The notes under the pieces: generated by a model
Database searches by the model: none
The model's input: only the letters and a program-made list of their open reading frames with translations
Told to the model about the DNA's origin: nothing
Assembly: GCF_030682515.1 (NCBI RefSeq)
Contig: NZ_JAUXOD010000051.1
Coordinates: forward strand, 62,001-126,000
Length of the DNA: 64,000 nt
Reading direction: 5' to 3'
DNA from: Hoeflea sp.
GTDB taxonomy: Bacteria > Pseudomonadota > Alphaproteobacteria > Rhizobiales > Rhizobiaceae
Translations under genes and position numbers: made by a program
In this document: positions 38,785 to 49,637 of the stretch, piece after piece
How positions within the stretch are numbered: position 1 is the first letter of the stretch
Layout: each line of letters starts with the position of its first letter

Positions 38785-39440
38785 GACAGGAACAGCCTTG
38801 GTTGCAGGGTTTCGTGGTTCATCGCGGCACTGTCGGCAATGAAGGCCGCACCGCCAAGATCGTCGAGGGTCGCGGCGGCGGCACGCTCCGCCGTCCGTCC
38901 GATCAAGGGCTCAAGGCTCGCCAGCGCGCTGGCCGCCCCGTCCTGGCCCACGACCGACAGCCGGATCGCGCATTGCAGCTGGTTGGAGACGAAGGCGTGC
39001 AGATAGGCACCCGCCGACAGTCGCGGATCGATCCGCTCGAGCCCGGCCGCGGCGCCGACGACGACCGGCAGCGGCGCGCCCCTGCCCGGCAGCAGGTCGG
39101 GCCTGACCCAATGCGCCACCCCCTCGAGAAACGACGTGCCCTGGTTCAGCGTCTCGTCGCGGCGCTCCCGGGCCACGCACAGCGCCAGGCAGAGCTCGGA
39201 CAGGCCGTCGATCGTTGCGCGGTCGCCTGAACTCCGGTGCGCCTCGATGAGGAGGACGACGTCGTTCCAGAGCGCGCCCAGGGTGATCTGTGCGTCGATC
39301 CAGTCGGCGAGCGAGGCCAAGTCGCGCACGTGACCGGCATGCACGGCCTGCTCGAGACCCGCGGAATAGGCGAAGCCGCCGACCGGGAACACCGGCGAGA
39401 GCCAGCTCATCAGCTTGAGCAGGGACCCGCTCTCAGTCAT
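38781..39440 (-). CDS. ureF: Urease accessory protein UreF
   Basis: UreF is the helical scaffold joining UreD to UreG in the urease activation complex. The 219-residue sequence opens with the UreF signature [20 protein letters not shown], followed by [20 protein letters not shown]. An in-frame extension upstream would read through the ureE histidine tail in another frame and is not credible, so I start at the ATG complementary to 39438-39440, which overlaps ureE by eight bases. Confidence 0.93.
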   Translation of the reverse strand: MTESGSLLKLMSWLSPVFPVGGFAYSAGLEQAVHAGHVRDLASLADWIDAQITLGALWNDVVLLIEAHRSSGDRATIDGLSELCLALCVARERRDETLNQGTSFLEGVAHWVRPDLLPGRGAPLPVVVGAAAGLERIDPRLSAGAYLHAFVSNQLQCAIRLSVVGQDGAASALASLEPLIGRTAERAAAATLDDLGGAAFIADSAAMNHETLQPRLFLS

Positions 39441-39960
39441 GACCGTGGCCATGGTCATCGTGGGCGTGGCCGTCATCGCGGTGATCGCCATGCCCATGAT
39501 CATGATGGCCGGCATGGGCGCCGCCATAGGCCCCGCCTTCCGGATCGAACGGCGCCTCGATGTCGGTGACCGATGCGCCAAGGCCCAGGAGCATGGCGCG
39601 GATCACGTGATCGCGCCGTATGCGGATGCTCTCGGCCGCGATTTCGGCGGCGAGATGCCGGTTGCCGATCTGCCAGGCGAGCGCCAGCAGATGCGCCGGG
39701 TCCCTGCCCTTGACCTCCATCAACGGCTCTGGCCTGGCGCGGACCTCGATGATGCGGCCGTCATCGAGCACCAGGCCGTCGCCGTGGCGCAACAGCCGCG
39801 CCTGCGGGAGGTCGAGCAGGAAGGCGATGGTGGCGCCCGTCTCCAGCCGGTCCGAGACCATCATCATGCGGCGCCGGTGACGCGCGGTTTCATCCAGCGT
39901 GATGGTGGCTGCGGCTGAGTCAAAGCCCCGTGTGACTGAGGCGGCGGTCGGCAATGTCAT
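39433..39960 (-). CDS. ureE: Urease accessory nickel metallochaperone UreE
   Basis: UreE delivers nickel to UreG. The 175-residue protein has the N-terminal peptide-binding-like domain ([39 protein letters not shown]) and the metal-binding domain around [17 protein letters not shown] with its conserved His. After residue 145 comes a histidine/aspartate-rich tail with at least ten histidines ([19 protein letters not shown] and beyond), the type that binds extra nickel in Klebsiella-like UreE. It overlaps ureF by eight bases. Confidence 0.93.
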   Translation of the reverse strand: MTLPTAASVTRGFDSAAATITLDETARHRRRMMMVSDRLETGATIAFLLDLPQARLLRHGDGLVLDDGRIIEVRARPEPLMEVKGRDPAHLLALAWQIGNRHLAAEIAAESIRIRRDHVIRAMLLGLGASVTDIEAPFDPEGGAYGGAHAGHHDHGHGDHRDDGHAHDDHGHGHD

Positions 39961-39969
39961 GCAGTCTCC

Positions 39970-40419
39970 CTATCCAAACAATATCTTCTCGATCTCCGGC
40001 ACCGGGTGCTTGGTCAGATCCTTGGCGAGTTCGGCGACGATCCTGTCGGAGACCGGCTTGCCCAGCGCCTTGCGCAAGGCGCCCAGCACCACCGGTGGCG
40101 CGACGATCACCAGATCCTCGAACCGGTCGGCGAGCGCATGGGTCTCCAGAAGTGCCGCGATCTCCCGGGCGAATTCATGCTTGGCCAGGCGGTGCCAGTC
40201 GGTTTCCTGCACGGCGCTGCGATGGGCGCTGCCCATGCCGTCCGACAGCCGTCCCGGACGGTCGACGCCCTGCTCCGCGGTGCGCGGGTTCGACTGCGCG
40301 AACCCGGTGAACACCTCCAGCGCCGGTCTGTCCGGCGTGCCGGCATTGACCAGGAACAGCGCCTTCTCGCCATCGGCAACCACGACCCAGGCTTTGTGCT
40401 TCAATCTGATATCAGACAT
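39970..40419 (-). CDS. Host attachment family protein
   Basis: The 149-residue soluble protein belongs to the Host_attach family (named from Agrobacterium attachment mutants). Markers are HKAWVVVADGEKALFLVNAG at the start, VQETDWHRLAKHEFAREIAALLE and the C-terminal LVIVAPPVVLGALRKAL. The fold resembles the archaeal release factor eRF1 domain 2/BaeRF proteins, so ribosome-related roles are possible; attachment itself is poorly supported. I chose the ATG complementary to 40417-40419 because GGAG lies six bases upstream; an ATG four codons earlier is possible. It sits between ureC and ureE. Confidence 0.8.
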   Translation of the reverse strand: MSDIRLKHKAWVVVADGEKALFLVNAGTPDRPALEVFTGFAQSNPRTAEQGVDRPGRLSDGMGSAHRSAVQETDWHRLAKHEFAREIAALLETHALADRFEDLVIVAPPVVLGALRKALGKPVSDRIVAELAKDLTKHPVPEIEKILFG

Positions 40420-40508
40420 CGTACGCTCCATCTTGTTGGACTACGACACCGACATAATCACAGAATGTGGCATCACATCTTGACGGACGTCAGGGACCGG
40501 GACATCGC

Positions 40509-42218
<1,710 letters not shown>

Positions 42219-42382
42219 CGGCTCATCCCCCGGATAGGTTGTTTCGACATCATGTTGCCGCCACACAATGGTCCAGCGATTGCCTTGCGGGCGGCAGTCT
42301 CAGGCCACATTCGGGCGGTGTTGTTAGGGCGCCTTGCGCGACGCGGAAGGCAGAACGCGAACCTCCAACGAAGGGACCCATC

Positions 42383-42742
42383 ATGAAAAACGGGATCATC
42401 CTCGCCGCAGCCCTCGCGCTGACCACCGCCCCCGCGCTTGCCCAGACGCAGCAACCCGCGCCCACGCCGCAAACCCAGACGCCGGCTCCGGCGCAACAGC
42501 CGACGGTCCAGACCGTCAGCGTCATCGACATCACCGAGCTTCCCGCCGAATCCCAGGCGCAGGTGGCCCAGATCGAGGAACAGCGCACGGACCAGGACCT
42601 TGCAAACCTGCGCCAGTCCATCGAAACCTCGCCGGCGCTGCTCCAGGCGCTCGAGGAGCAGGGCGCGACTCCCGCCGACGTGGTGGCTGCAAGCCTGAGC
42701 CAGAACGGCGCCTTGACCATCGTCACCCGCAAGGCGGGCTGA
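42383..42742 (+). CDS. Small secreted protein with Pro/Gln-rich linker, unknown function
   Basis: The 119-residue protein has a Sec signal (MKNGIILAAALALTTAPALA, cleavage likely before QTQQP), then a linker rich in Pro, Gln, Thr and Ala (residues 20-43), then a helical acidic domain including SVIDITELPAESQAQVAQIE and QTLQALEEQGATPADVVAAS-like sequence. No enzymatic motif is visible. GAAGGGA precedes the ATG. It is on the strand opposite to the urease genes, inside the ureB-ureC gap, and a strong terminator follows it. I do not recognise a family. Confidence 0.7.
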   Translation: MKNGIILAAALALTTAPALAQTQQPAPTPQTQTPAPAQQPTVQTVSVIDITELPAESQAQVAQIEEQRTDQDLANLRQSIETSPALLQALEEQGATPADVVAASLSQNGALTIVTRKAG

Positions 42743-42779
42743 CCGCCCGGCCTCTCGCTGCCAGTTCCGGCCTGATGCG

Positions 42780-42810
42780 CCAGACGGGGGAACCAAACGC
42801 CCCCGTCTGG
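42780..42810 (+). terminator. Strong hairpin, probable terminator
   Basis: CCAGACGGGGG (42780-42790) pairs perfectly with CCCCCGTCTGG (42800-42810) around a 9-base loop, and CTTTAT follows. The 11-base GC-rich stem after the small secreted gene suits intrinsic termination, although the T-run is short. Confidence 0.65.
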
Positions 42811-42862
42811 CTTTATCCGGAGCGACTGTCCGCACCATGAAGCCATCCGAAGGGGACCCCGA

Positions 42863-43357
42863 ATGACCAAGACCCGCACGTTTTCCCGAACCTGGATGCA
42901 TGGCCTTGCTTCCACAGCCTTCCTGGCGGCATCGCTCATCAGCCTGCCGCTCGGCGCGCAGGGGGTTGCCGATCAGGAGGCGGTCGACCGGATCGTCGGC
43001 TCCGAAGTCAACGAGGAGCAGGTGCGATCCGAAGCCGGGGACGACCGCGTCATTGTCGCGATCGAGAACCTTGCGGAAAACATCGACATCGTTCGCAAGA
43101 TCACCACTCTTGATCGCGTCGACATCGTCTACATGCCGGATTCGTCGCTGATTGAAGGCGGGCCACCCGAGAAGATCGCGACGAAGCTTAGCGAACACAG
43201 TGAGGCCGTGGACAATCTGCGTCACGAACTGGAAGGCAACGCCCTGCTCTACCACGCGATCAACTCCAAGAATGTCCTGATCCGAGATGTCCTCGCCATC
43301 GAATTCGACAGCGAGAAGCATCTGGTAATTTTTGCCGCGGCCAAGCCGTCGCAGTAA
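42863..43357 (+). CDS. Secreted hypothetical protein
   Basis: The 164-residue product has an N-terminal signal (TRTFSRTWMHGLASTAFLAA, ending around LGAQG), then a mixed alpha/beta domain of about 130 residues rich in acidic residues. Parts such as VIVAIENLAENIDIVRKI and LLYHAINSKNVLIRDVLAIE look like ordered secondary structure. No known motif is recognisable and it has no cysteines in the mature part. It lies after the terminator at 42780-42810, so it is probably transcribed separately. Function unknown. Confidence 0.7.
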   Translation: MTKTRTFSRTWMHGLASTAFLAASLISLPLGAQGVADQEAVDRIVGSEVNEEQVRSEAGDDRVIVAIENLAENIDIVRKITTLDRVDIVYMPDSSLIEGGPPEKIATKLSEHSEAVDNLRHELEGNALLYHAINSKNVLIRDVLAIEFDSEKHLVIFAAAKPSQ

Positions 43358-43499
43358 TGCGCAGGGGTTCCCGGACCGTTCACGGGTAGCCATTGGCGAG
43401 CGTCTCGCCGCCGCTCCGGCATGCCAGACCTTGTCCCATAGGTCAGGGCCACGAATGGAGACACAAACGAGTCTGGTTGTATTGGACAGCATGGCGGGT

Positions 43500-44159
43500 C
43501 TACCGGGACGGGAGGGTAGTTCGTGCGACCATCATCGCGGCCAATCCAAGCGCGGACGCGCTGGCGAGTTCAGTACCTTTCTTGAACCTGGTGTTTCCGG
43601 CAAGACGCGCTGTTCGTGAGCCGAGCCAGGAATAAATGAGCAATGTCGGATATTCGATAGCCGTGCTCAGCACGGCAAGGACCAGCATCCGCAACTCGAT
43701 CCCGTCACCTGGACCGGCAAAGACCGGCAGCGTTACGCAAAAGGCCAGCACCGACTTCGGATTGGCGCCCTGGGAGGCGAAACTTGTCACAAAGAGCGAG
43801 CCTGACGAGGCAGGCTTACGCGGCTCAGGTTGCGCATCGCTGCGCAGATAGGCACGGCGCAGGACGCCGACCGCCAGCCAAATGAGATAGGCAGCGCCGC
43901 ACCATTTGATGATTTCAAACAGGACCGGAAAAGCTGCAATGAGGGTACCCATGCCAGCTGTCGCAAGCAGCGCATACATCATATTGGCCGAGAAAATGCC
44001 GGCCATACTGGCGTGAGCGGGCCCAACCCCGTGGGCAATTGAATCACTGACAACCTTGAGAACAGCCGGCCCCGGCGTGAGGTTCAATGTCAACGTGAGC
44101 ACGGCATAGGCAACGACGAGATCGAAATCGAAAGAGGCAGCAAAATCATTCAATGACAT
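43500..44159 (-). CDS. LysE/RhtB family amino acid exporter
   Basis: A 219-residue, roughly six-helix protein. Conserved family features are LTLTLNLTPGPAVLKVVSDS near the N-terminus (the NLTPGP motif), GAAYLIWLAVGVLR and FVTSFASQGANPKSVLAFCV. Such exporters remove excess amino acids or their analogues; the substrate is not predictable. The gene is on the urease strand but is not part of standard urease operons. Confidence 0.87.
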   Translation of the reverse strand: MSLNDFAASFDFDLVVAYAVLTLTLNLTPGPAVLKVVSDSIAHGVGPAHASMAGIFSANMMYALLATAGMGTLIAAFPVLFEIIKWCGAAYLIWLAVGVLRRAYLRSDAQPEPRKPASSGSLFVTSFASQGANPKSVLAFCVTLPVFAGPGDGIELRMLVLAVLSTAIEYPTLLIYSWLGSRTARLAGNTRFKKGTELASASALGLAAMMVARTTLPSR

Positions 44160-44214
44160 CGACGTTCCTCGGTTCGCTCATTCAGAAACTTGCTCAGCAG
44201 TCAAAAACGGGTCC

Positions 44215-44637
44215 TCAACGGCCTTCAAGTGACCGGGAGAGGAGCTCGATGCGTTCGCGGGTCACGCGGGCCAGGCAAAGGCTGCCGACCATCGGCTGCG
44301 CGGAGCCGCCAAACACCTCGTAGGCTTCATACTCGCACTGCGAATCGCGGAACGTGATCCAGGCGCGCTGGGCACTGCGAAGGGCTTCAAGCGTTGTCGG
44401 TACGCCCATCGACTTGGCCTGTTCGCCGACATATTCGTCATTCTGCCTCGCCGCCGCCACCACGGAAGGCCAGAGCGCGTTGAGGTCCTTGTCGGCCTCT
44501 TCATAGTCAAGATGAGCGCAGTAGGTCATCTCCATCTGCGTCTGCGGATCGATGCAATCGGGCAGGTCCTCGGCGGACGCAGAGGCGCCCAGCATCAGAT
44601 ATGCGCAAAGGCCCATCACGGTTTGCCTGGTACTCAC
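44215..44637 (-). CDS. LprI-like (DUF1311) secreted protein
   Basis: With a GTG start (complement 44635-44637) the 140-residue product begins with a good signal peptide (STRQTVMGLCAYLMLGASAS, cleavage near SAE). The mature protein has the DUF1311/lysozyme-inhibitor LprI pattern: DCIDPQTQMEMTYCAHLDYE, DKDLNALWPSVV, and LRSAQRAWITFRDSQCEYEA with paired cysteines, ending SLCLARVTRERIELL. LprI of mycobacteria inhibits lysozyme; most family members are untested. The frame is open 20 codons further upstream, but that part looks non-coding. Confidence 0.8.
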   Translation of the reverse strand: MSTRQTVMGLCAYLMLGASASAEDLPDCIDPQTQMEMTYCAHLDYEEADKDLNALWPSVVAAARQNDEYVGEQAKSMGVPTTLEALRSAQRAWITFRDSQCEYEAYEVFGGSAQPMVGSLCLARVTRERIELLSRSLEGR

Positions 44638-44725
44638 GGCCTGCCTCGGGTTTCGGAATTCATGGAGACGCTCCATGCGATGGTCCGGCCTGGCCATCCC
44701 ACCGCATGGAGAGCTTGCTCAGGCG

Positions 44726-45541
44726 TCAGATCATCGCCATCACGCGCGCGGGTCCGCCGGTGCCGTTGCGGTGCTTGGGGGCGCCCACGAACAGCGTCGC
44801 GCCGGTGGCGGGCAGCTGGTCGAGATTGGCGAGGTTCTCGATGCCGAAGCGGCCGGAGGGCAGCCATGAGTAATGGACCGCGAAATCGGCCGAATTGCCC
44901 GGATCGAGCGACAGCGTGTCGACCCCGATCGAACTCGCGCCCATCTCGATGAGCATGTCGGTCGCCGCCTTGGAAAAGCCCGGGAACGCGAAATTGCCCT
45001 CGGCGTTGTTGCGGTAGCTCGCGTCACCCACCTTGTCCTGCCAGCCGGAATTCATGGCGACGCAGGCGCCCTGCGGAATGGCGCCATGGGCGCTGGTGAA
45101 GGCTTCGATGTCTTCGGGCTCGACCATCGCATTGGGTTCTTCGGCCGCCTTGGCCTTGATGTCGACAATGCAGAGCGGGCAGATCAGGTTCTGAGGGTCG
45201 AGTTCGGCGACCGACGTGCCGTCCTTGGAAAAATGCAGCGGTGCATCGATGTGGGTCCCGGAATGCTCGAAAATCGTCAGTTCCCAGATCTGGTAGCCGG
45301 AGGCGTCGAAATTGACGTTCTCGGTAAAGAGGATCCCCGGCTTGCCGTCGAAGGTCGGGAATTCGCCGTCCAGCACATGGGTCAGGTCGACAACCTTGCC
45401 GCTGGCCTGCGCGAGCGCCGGCCGGGCCGACATCGCGCCGGCGGCGGTGGCCGCAAGGCCCGCGGCCGCGGTCTTGCGGAAGAAGTCGCGGCGCGACACC
45501 ATCGAGGACTTGACGTTATTGATCACACAGGCATTGCACAT
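44726..45541 (-). CDS. Tat-exported cyclase family (kynurenine formamidase-like) hydrolase
   Basis: The 271-residue protein has a twin-arginine signal, VSRRDFFRKTAAAGLAATAA, starting about residue 15, with cleavage near PALAQA. The mature domain is of the cyclase/KynB fold: VDLTHVLDGEFPTFDG, the metal-binding FEHSGTHIDAPLHF and GVDTLSLDPGNS. Members hydrolyse N-formylkynurenine, isatin or lactam-like amides. No kynurenine pathway gene is nearby, so substrate is open. Start ATG is complement 45539-45541 with AAGGA upstream. It lies immediately downstream of ureB on the same strand. Confidence 0.85.
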   Translation of the reverse strand: MCNACVINNVKSSMVSRRDFFRKTAAAGLAATAAGAMSARPALAQASGKVVDLTHVLDGEFPTFDGKPGILFTENVNFDASGYQIWELTIFEHSGTHIDAPLHFSKDGTSVAELDPQNLICPLCIVDIKAKAAEEPNAMVEPEDIEAFTSAHGAIPQGACVAMNSGWQDKVGDASYRNNAEGNFAFPGFSKAATDMLIEMGASSIGVDTLSLDPGNSADFAVHYSWLPSGRFGIENLANLDQLPATGATLFVGAPKHRNGTGGPARVMAMI

Positions 45542-45636
45542 CTGGGTTTCCTTCCCCTGTTATGGCGCTGGAACAACACTCTGATCCGGGAAGCGATGCA
45601 TCCTGAAAGATCGGACACTCCGTCTCTATCGCGCCC

Positions 45637-45942
45637 CTAGAGCTTTCCCATCACCTTCTGCTGAAATCCGTAGACCTCACGTCCGCCCGACAGCGGCACC
45701 AGGGTCACATCGCGTTCCTGGCCGGGCTCGAAGCGCACCGCGGTTCCGGCCGCGATGTTGAGCCGGTGGCCGCGCGCCTGGTCGCGGTCAAAGCGCAAGG
45801 CCTCGTTGGCCTCGTAGAAATGGTAGTGGCTGCCCACCTGCACCGGCCGGTCGCCGGTGTTGGCGACCTTGAGCGTGAGCGATGGCGCGCCGACATTGAG
45901 TTCGATGTCGCCGTCCTTCGTGATGACTTCACCGGGGATCAT
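45637..45942 (-). CDS. ureB: Urease subunit beta
   Basis: The 101-residue structural subunit matches UreB over its whole length: [34 protein letters not shown], and the closing [20 protein letters not shown]. It forms the (UreABC)3 trimer with UreA and UreC. AAAGGAGG, a strong ribosome-binding site, precedes the ATG. It follows ureJ and precedes the Tat-exported cyclase gene instead of ureC. Confidence 0.96.
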   Translation of the reverse strand: MIPGEVITKDGDIELNVGAPSLTLKVANTGDRPVQVGSHYHFYEANEALRFDRDQARGHRLNIAAGTAVRFEPGQERDVTLVPLSGGREVYGFQQKVMGKL

Positions 45943-45967
45943 GGGCGCGCCTCCTTTTCGTGTTCGT

Positions 45968-46558
45968 TCAGCCGGCCACAGCCAGCGCGGCGCCGGCCAA
46001 AGCGGTCATCGCGCCCGCGGCGCGGGTGATCCAGGACTTGCCGTCGCGGCTCTGAAGCTTGCCGAAAGCAAGACCCAGGCCGATACCCGCGGCATGCAAG
46101 AGCGCGGTGGCGATCATGAAGCCGATGGCGAAGCTCGCTGCGCCTGCCTCACCCAGTTCGCCGCCATGGGCGTGGCCGTGGAAGACCGCGAAGAAGGCCA
46201 CGGCTGCGGCCATGCCGGCGGTCGAGAACGGCAGTGCCAGCGCCACCATGATGCCGATGAAGATGATCGAGGCCAGGATCACCGGCTCGACGAAGGGCAG
46301 CGGCAGGCCGGCGATCGCGGCAATGAATCCGAGGCCCATGGTGCCGACAAAGGCTGCAGGAACGACGAGCATCGCGCGGCCCTTGAGCGAGGCCGCCCAG
46401 AGGCCGACCGCCACCATCACCAGCACATGGTCGAGACCGAACAGCGGGTGGGAGAAGCCCGCGGCGAACGAGCCGTGCTCGGAAGGATCGAGATGGGCAA
46501 GCGCAGGCACGGTCGCCAGGCCCAGGGCAGCGGCGGTCATCAACAGTCGTCGGATCAT
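45968..46558 (-). CDS. ureJ: HupE/UreJ family membrane protein
   Basis: The 196-residue protein has a signal-like first segment ending [10 protein letters not shown] and about six helices. It contains the [12 protein letters not shown] motif characteristic of HupE/UreJ and a histidine cluster FHGHAHGGE in a later helix. HupE and UreJ are secondary permeases supplying nickel to hydrogenases and ureases. Its place between ureA and ureB supports that role. AAGGA precedes the ATG complementary to 46556-46558. Confidence 0.9.
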   Translation of the reverse strand: MIRRLLMTAAALGLATVPALAHLDPSEHGSFAAGFSHPLFGLDHVLVMVAVGLWAASLKGRAMLVVPAAFVGTMGLGFIAAIAGLPLPFVEPVILASIIFIGIMVALALPFSTAGMAAAVAFFAVFHGHAHGGELGEAGAASFAIGFMIATALLHAAGIGLGLAFGKLQSRDGKSWITRAAGAMTALAGAALAVAG

Positions 46559-46696
46559 CGAGAAAGTCCTTTTTTGGTCAACGCGGCGCCCGCAATTGGT
46601 CGCGCCGTCAGGATGAATGCACGAAGCGTGCTGCCGGATAATGCGCGCTCCGGGTGGCCTGTGTCGAGAGGGCAAGCCGTTTCCACAGCAGAGTTT

Positions 46697-46999
46697 TCAG
46701 CGGATCGGTTCATGCACGGTCACGAGCTTGGTGCCGTCGGGGAACGTGGCCTCGACCTGGATGTCGTGGATCATCTCGGCGATGCCCTCCATCACCTGGT
46801 CGCGGGTGATCACATGGGCGCCGGCCTCCATCAGATCGGCCACCGCGCGGCCATCGCGGGCGCCCTCGACGACAAAGTCGGTGATCAGCGCGATGGCTTC
46901 GGGATGGTTGAGCTTGACGCCGCGCTCGAGCCGCTTGCGCGCGACGATGGCGGCCATGGCGATGAGCAGCTTGTCTTTTTCCCTCGGGGTCAGGTTCAT
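46697..46999 (-). CDS. ureA: Urease subunit gamma
   Basis: The 100-residue subunit is standard Ure[41 protein letters not shown], and [19 protein letters not shown]-like C-terminal sequence. It lies ten bases after ureD and is followed by ureJ and ureB. Confidence 0.97.
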   Translation of the reverse strand: MNLTPREKDKLLIAMAAIVARKRLERGVKLNHPEAIALITDFVVEGARDGRAVADLMEAGAHVITRDQVMEGIAEMIHDIQVEATFPDGTKLVTVHEPIR

Positions 47000-47009
47000 G
47001 GCATCTCTT

Positions 47010-47885
47010 TCATATCGACCAGACTTTCGGTACGCCGCCTAGCGGATTGAGCAGGCGGATCAGCGGCACAAGGATCTTGCGCAACTCGTAGCTGTCGCTC
47101 GCCACGATCCTCGCAAGAAGCTTGCCAGTTTCATTCGGCCCGGCCCCGGACCCATGTGCCGGGACGTGGCTGGCTCCCCCCGACGCGCCGATCAGCGCCC
47201 GGGCGGCGCCGAGCCGTGCCTCGGCATCGGCGGCAATCATCAGCACGGTGGCCATCGCCAGGCCGCCGCCGGCGACCGCGGAGCGCTTGAGCGCCTCGGC
47301 GATATCGGGTCCAATCCGCATGTCCTCGGCATGGACCAGGCGCCCGTCCCTGCGGATCCGCCAGCGGTCGCGGAAATGACCCTGGTTGACCGATTCCCGC
47401 ATGGCGAGCCGGCCAAAGACCACCGGCTCGACCATCAGCAGCCGGGATCTCCCTTCCATGTCGACCTCGATGTCGCGGGTGAGCCGCGCCCGGTCGAACA
47501 GGATGGTTTCCTGCGGCAGCCAGGCGAGCGAACTTCCGGGATGGAGCCTGAGCCGGACCGAGACACGTGCCTGGCTCTCTGCCTGGGCCTTGTAGGTCTT
47601 CTCGCAGGCCTGGGTGGCGAGCGTCATCGACGCGCCCTCGCCCGCCTCGAACTCCCAGTCCATGACATCGCCGCCGGTCAGTCCGCCGGCGGTGTTGATC
47701 AGCACCGCCTCAAGCGGGGCACCCGGCACCCCGCGCGGGATCCGGATGCGGGCCGAGCCTTCCTGGAACAGCCGGTCGATGCGGCTCTCGCCGGATGACA
47801 GCTTGACCGACAGGCGGCCGCCGCCCTGCGTGCGCTGCATGGCGACGCTCGATAGCGGTGTTGGAACAGGAAACAGGGATGTCAT
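47010..47885 (-). CDS. ureD: Urease accessory protein UreD
   Basis: UreD (UreH) is the scaffold that contacts apo-urease and channels nickel from UreG-UreF. The 291-residue sequence has the family motifs [47 protein letters not shown] and the closing [20 protein letters not shown]. It starts the minus-strand urease group, with the ATG complementary to 47883-47885. Confidence 0.95.
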   Translation of the reverse strand: MTSLFPVPTPLSSVAMQRTQGGGRLSVKLSSGESRIDRLFQEGSARIRIPRGVPGAPLEAVLINTAGGLTGGDVMDWEFEAGEGASMTLATQACEKTYKAQAESQARVSVRLRLHPGSSLAWLPQETILFDRARLTRDIEVDMEGRSRLLMVEPVVFGRLAMRESVNQGHFRDRWRIRRDGRLVHAEDMRIGPDIAEALKRSAVAGGGLAMATVLMIAADAEARLGAARALIGASGGASHVPAHGSGAGPNETGKLLARIVASDSYELRKILVPLIRLLNPLGGVPKVWSI

Positions 47886-47997
47886 CCGGGCTCATCTGGT
47901 TGCCCTACGGATCATCGGAAAAGCCTAGCGGTCACGCAAGCGGTTTCGGACCAGGTCTGATTGAATTTGCCCGCCAGGGCAGGCTCTGGCTAAACTG

Positions 47998-48037
47998 CAG
48001 GCACCTTGCCCAATGTTTGGGCGCGATTACCTGCCTG
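47998..48037. other. Nested small dyads upstream of ureD
   Basis: CAGGCA (47998-48003) pairs with TGCCTG (48032-48037), and inside GCCCAA (48008-48013) pairs with TTGGGC (48017-48022) around TGT. It lies about 115-150 bases before ureD. It might be an operator or the 3' end of the upstream gene's transcript. There is no T-run. Confidence 0.3.
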
Positions 48038-48057
48038 TTGCATGGAACCGCGTTGCT

Positions 48058-49457
48058 TCATCCCAGCGCGATCAGTTTCTCGGGGCTGAAGAAGAAGGGC
48101 GGCGCGATGCCCGCCATGTCCGACAGGGGCAGCATGGTGTCGGGCACATCGAAGCCCATCACATCGCGCATGAAGGCCGCACGGGCGACGATGCGGTCAT
48201 GGACGTCCGGGTGCCGCGCCTGGACCTCCGCGCGCAGCGCGGCGTCGGCGATGACAATCGTGTCTTCCATGCGGGTGGAGAAATAGACCGGCGACGACGG
48301 GATGATATCGACCTGCATGACATGACCCGATCTCAACGGCACGTCAGACCCCTCGAAGATCGGTGACGACACCCATTCATCAGTATCGATGAGATGGCCG
48401 GGATTGAGAAACACGCCGAATCTCTCGAACGGCAGCAGGCGGTCCATCTCGGCCTTCACATCGCCACCCGGTACGCCCGGACGCATCATCGAAAACCAGC
48501 GGTCGAGCGCCTGCACATAGGGACCTGCGAAGGTCTCGACATAGTCCTGCGCAGCATGGGGAAGATCACCTGCATCCCGCGCCAGCCAACCGGCGCGGCA
48601 GCAATTGGCGCGCCAGACGCACAGATTGAAGGACAGCGGCTGGCCGCGCCGCAAAATCGCTCCCGAGGGTCCGGCGAGTCCCAGGGCAGCAGTCTCCCCG
48701 GTGCAGAAGGTGGGATGGCAGCCGAGCGCCATGCCATTGAGCCCGGCCGCCTTGACCACGTCGAAATCGCTGATGCCATCACGCATCGCGAAGATCATCG
48801 CCCGGACGCTCTGAGACACAACCGAATTGGCATGTTCAAACAGGGCGATGTCATCGGCGTCGGCGATGGTGCGCAAGCCGTCACGCGGACTCATGAACAT
48901 GGCTGTCGCGTTGGTGACCGCCTCGTAACCTGCCAGGGAACGCAGCGTGTCGGCGATGAAGGACGGCGCATCGATGGCATGAGCCGGGTCGGGGTGCTCG
49001 CCCTCGGTGAAATACTTCCAGCCCGACACGCCGACGCGAGCGTCTGAGGCAATCCCCTCGCCAGCCAGGATATCAGCCAGAAGCCGGCTGTCCGAGCGCG
49101 GCTGGCTGATCAGGGAAAAGGCCTGGAACCGTTCGTGCCGCATTTCACCGGCCGCAAACATCGGGCTGGCGCCGAGATATCCCTCGCATCATTGCCGACG
49201 ACGAACAGCGGCGGGCGATCATGGCGAATGACAAGCAAGGCTTCCTCGAAACGCGGATCGAAGCCGGTCAGCCAGACCATCGTGCCGAAATGCTCGCGGT
49301 CGGCATAGACAACCAGCGTCTCTATTCCCGTCCGCTCCATCCTTTCGCGGGTGGCTGCCAGCCGCCGTCGGTAGATGTCGGCGCTTCTAAATGGCAAAGC
49401 CTGCGCGGCGGCGTAATCGGGCCAATCTGCATCGATAAGACGGAAGGTCTTGTTCAT
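48058..49457 (-). pseudogene. Creatinase/Xaa-Pro peptidase (M24)-like protein, frameshifted
   Basis: Two adjacent frames together encode one 466-residue M24/creatinase-type protein. The N-terminal part (start ATG complement 49455-49457) has the creatinase N domain with YRRRLAATRERMERTGIETL and FGTMVWLTGFDPRFEEALL. After VVGNDAR the frame fails. One extra base at the CCC run 49181-49183 would restore RGYLGASPMFAAGEMRHERF and continue to LIALG. The C-terminal part has LNPGHLIDTDEW and FSTRMEDTIVI, but the usual paired metal Asp region reads SFNLCVWRANCCRAGWL. The active protein may therefore be metal-free like creatinase. The frameshift could be real inactivation or a sequencing error in a homopolymer. 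Confidence 0.8.
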
Positions 49458-49637
49458 GATGTTTCCATTCAGATGACAAGGCGGAAAGACCGGCAATCGC
49501 GGCTCCAACGGAACGCTGCAGACCTGGCTTATCAAAAAACCGGCGCACACGTGAAACCAAATCGTTACAGCCGCGTTAATGGTTCAGACACGCTCGGAAT
49601 GGGCCGAGACTTCGGAAATATACCGAAAGGAGTGATG

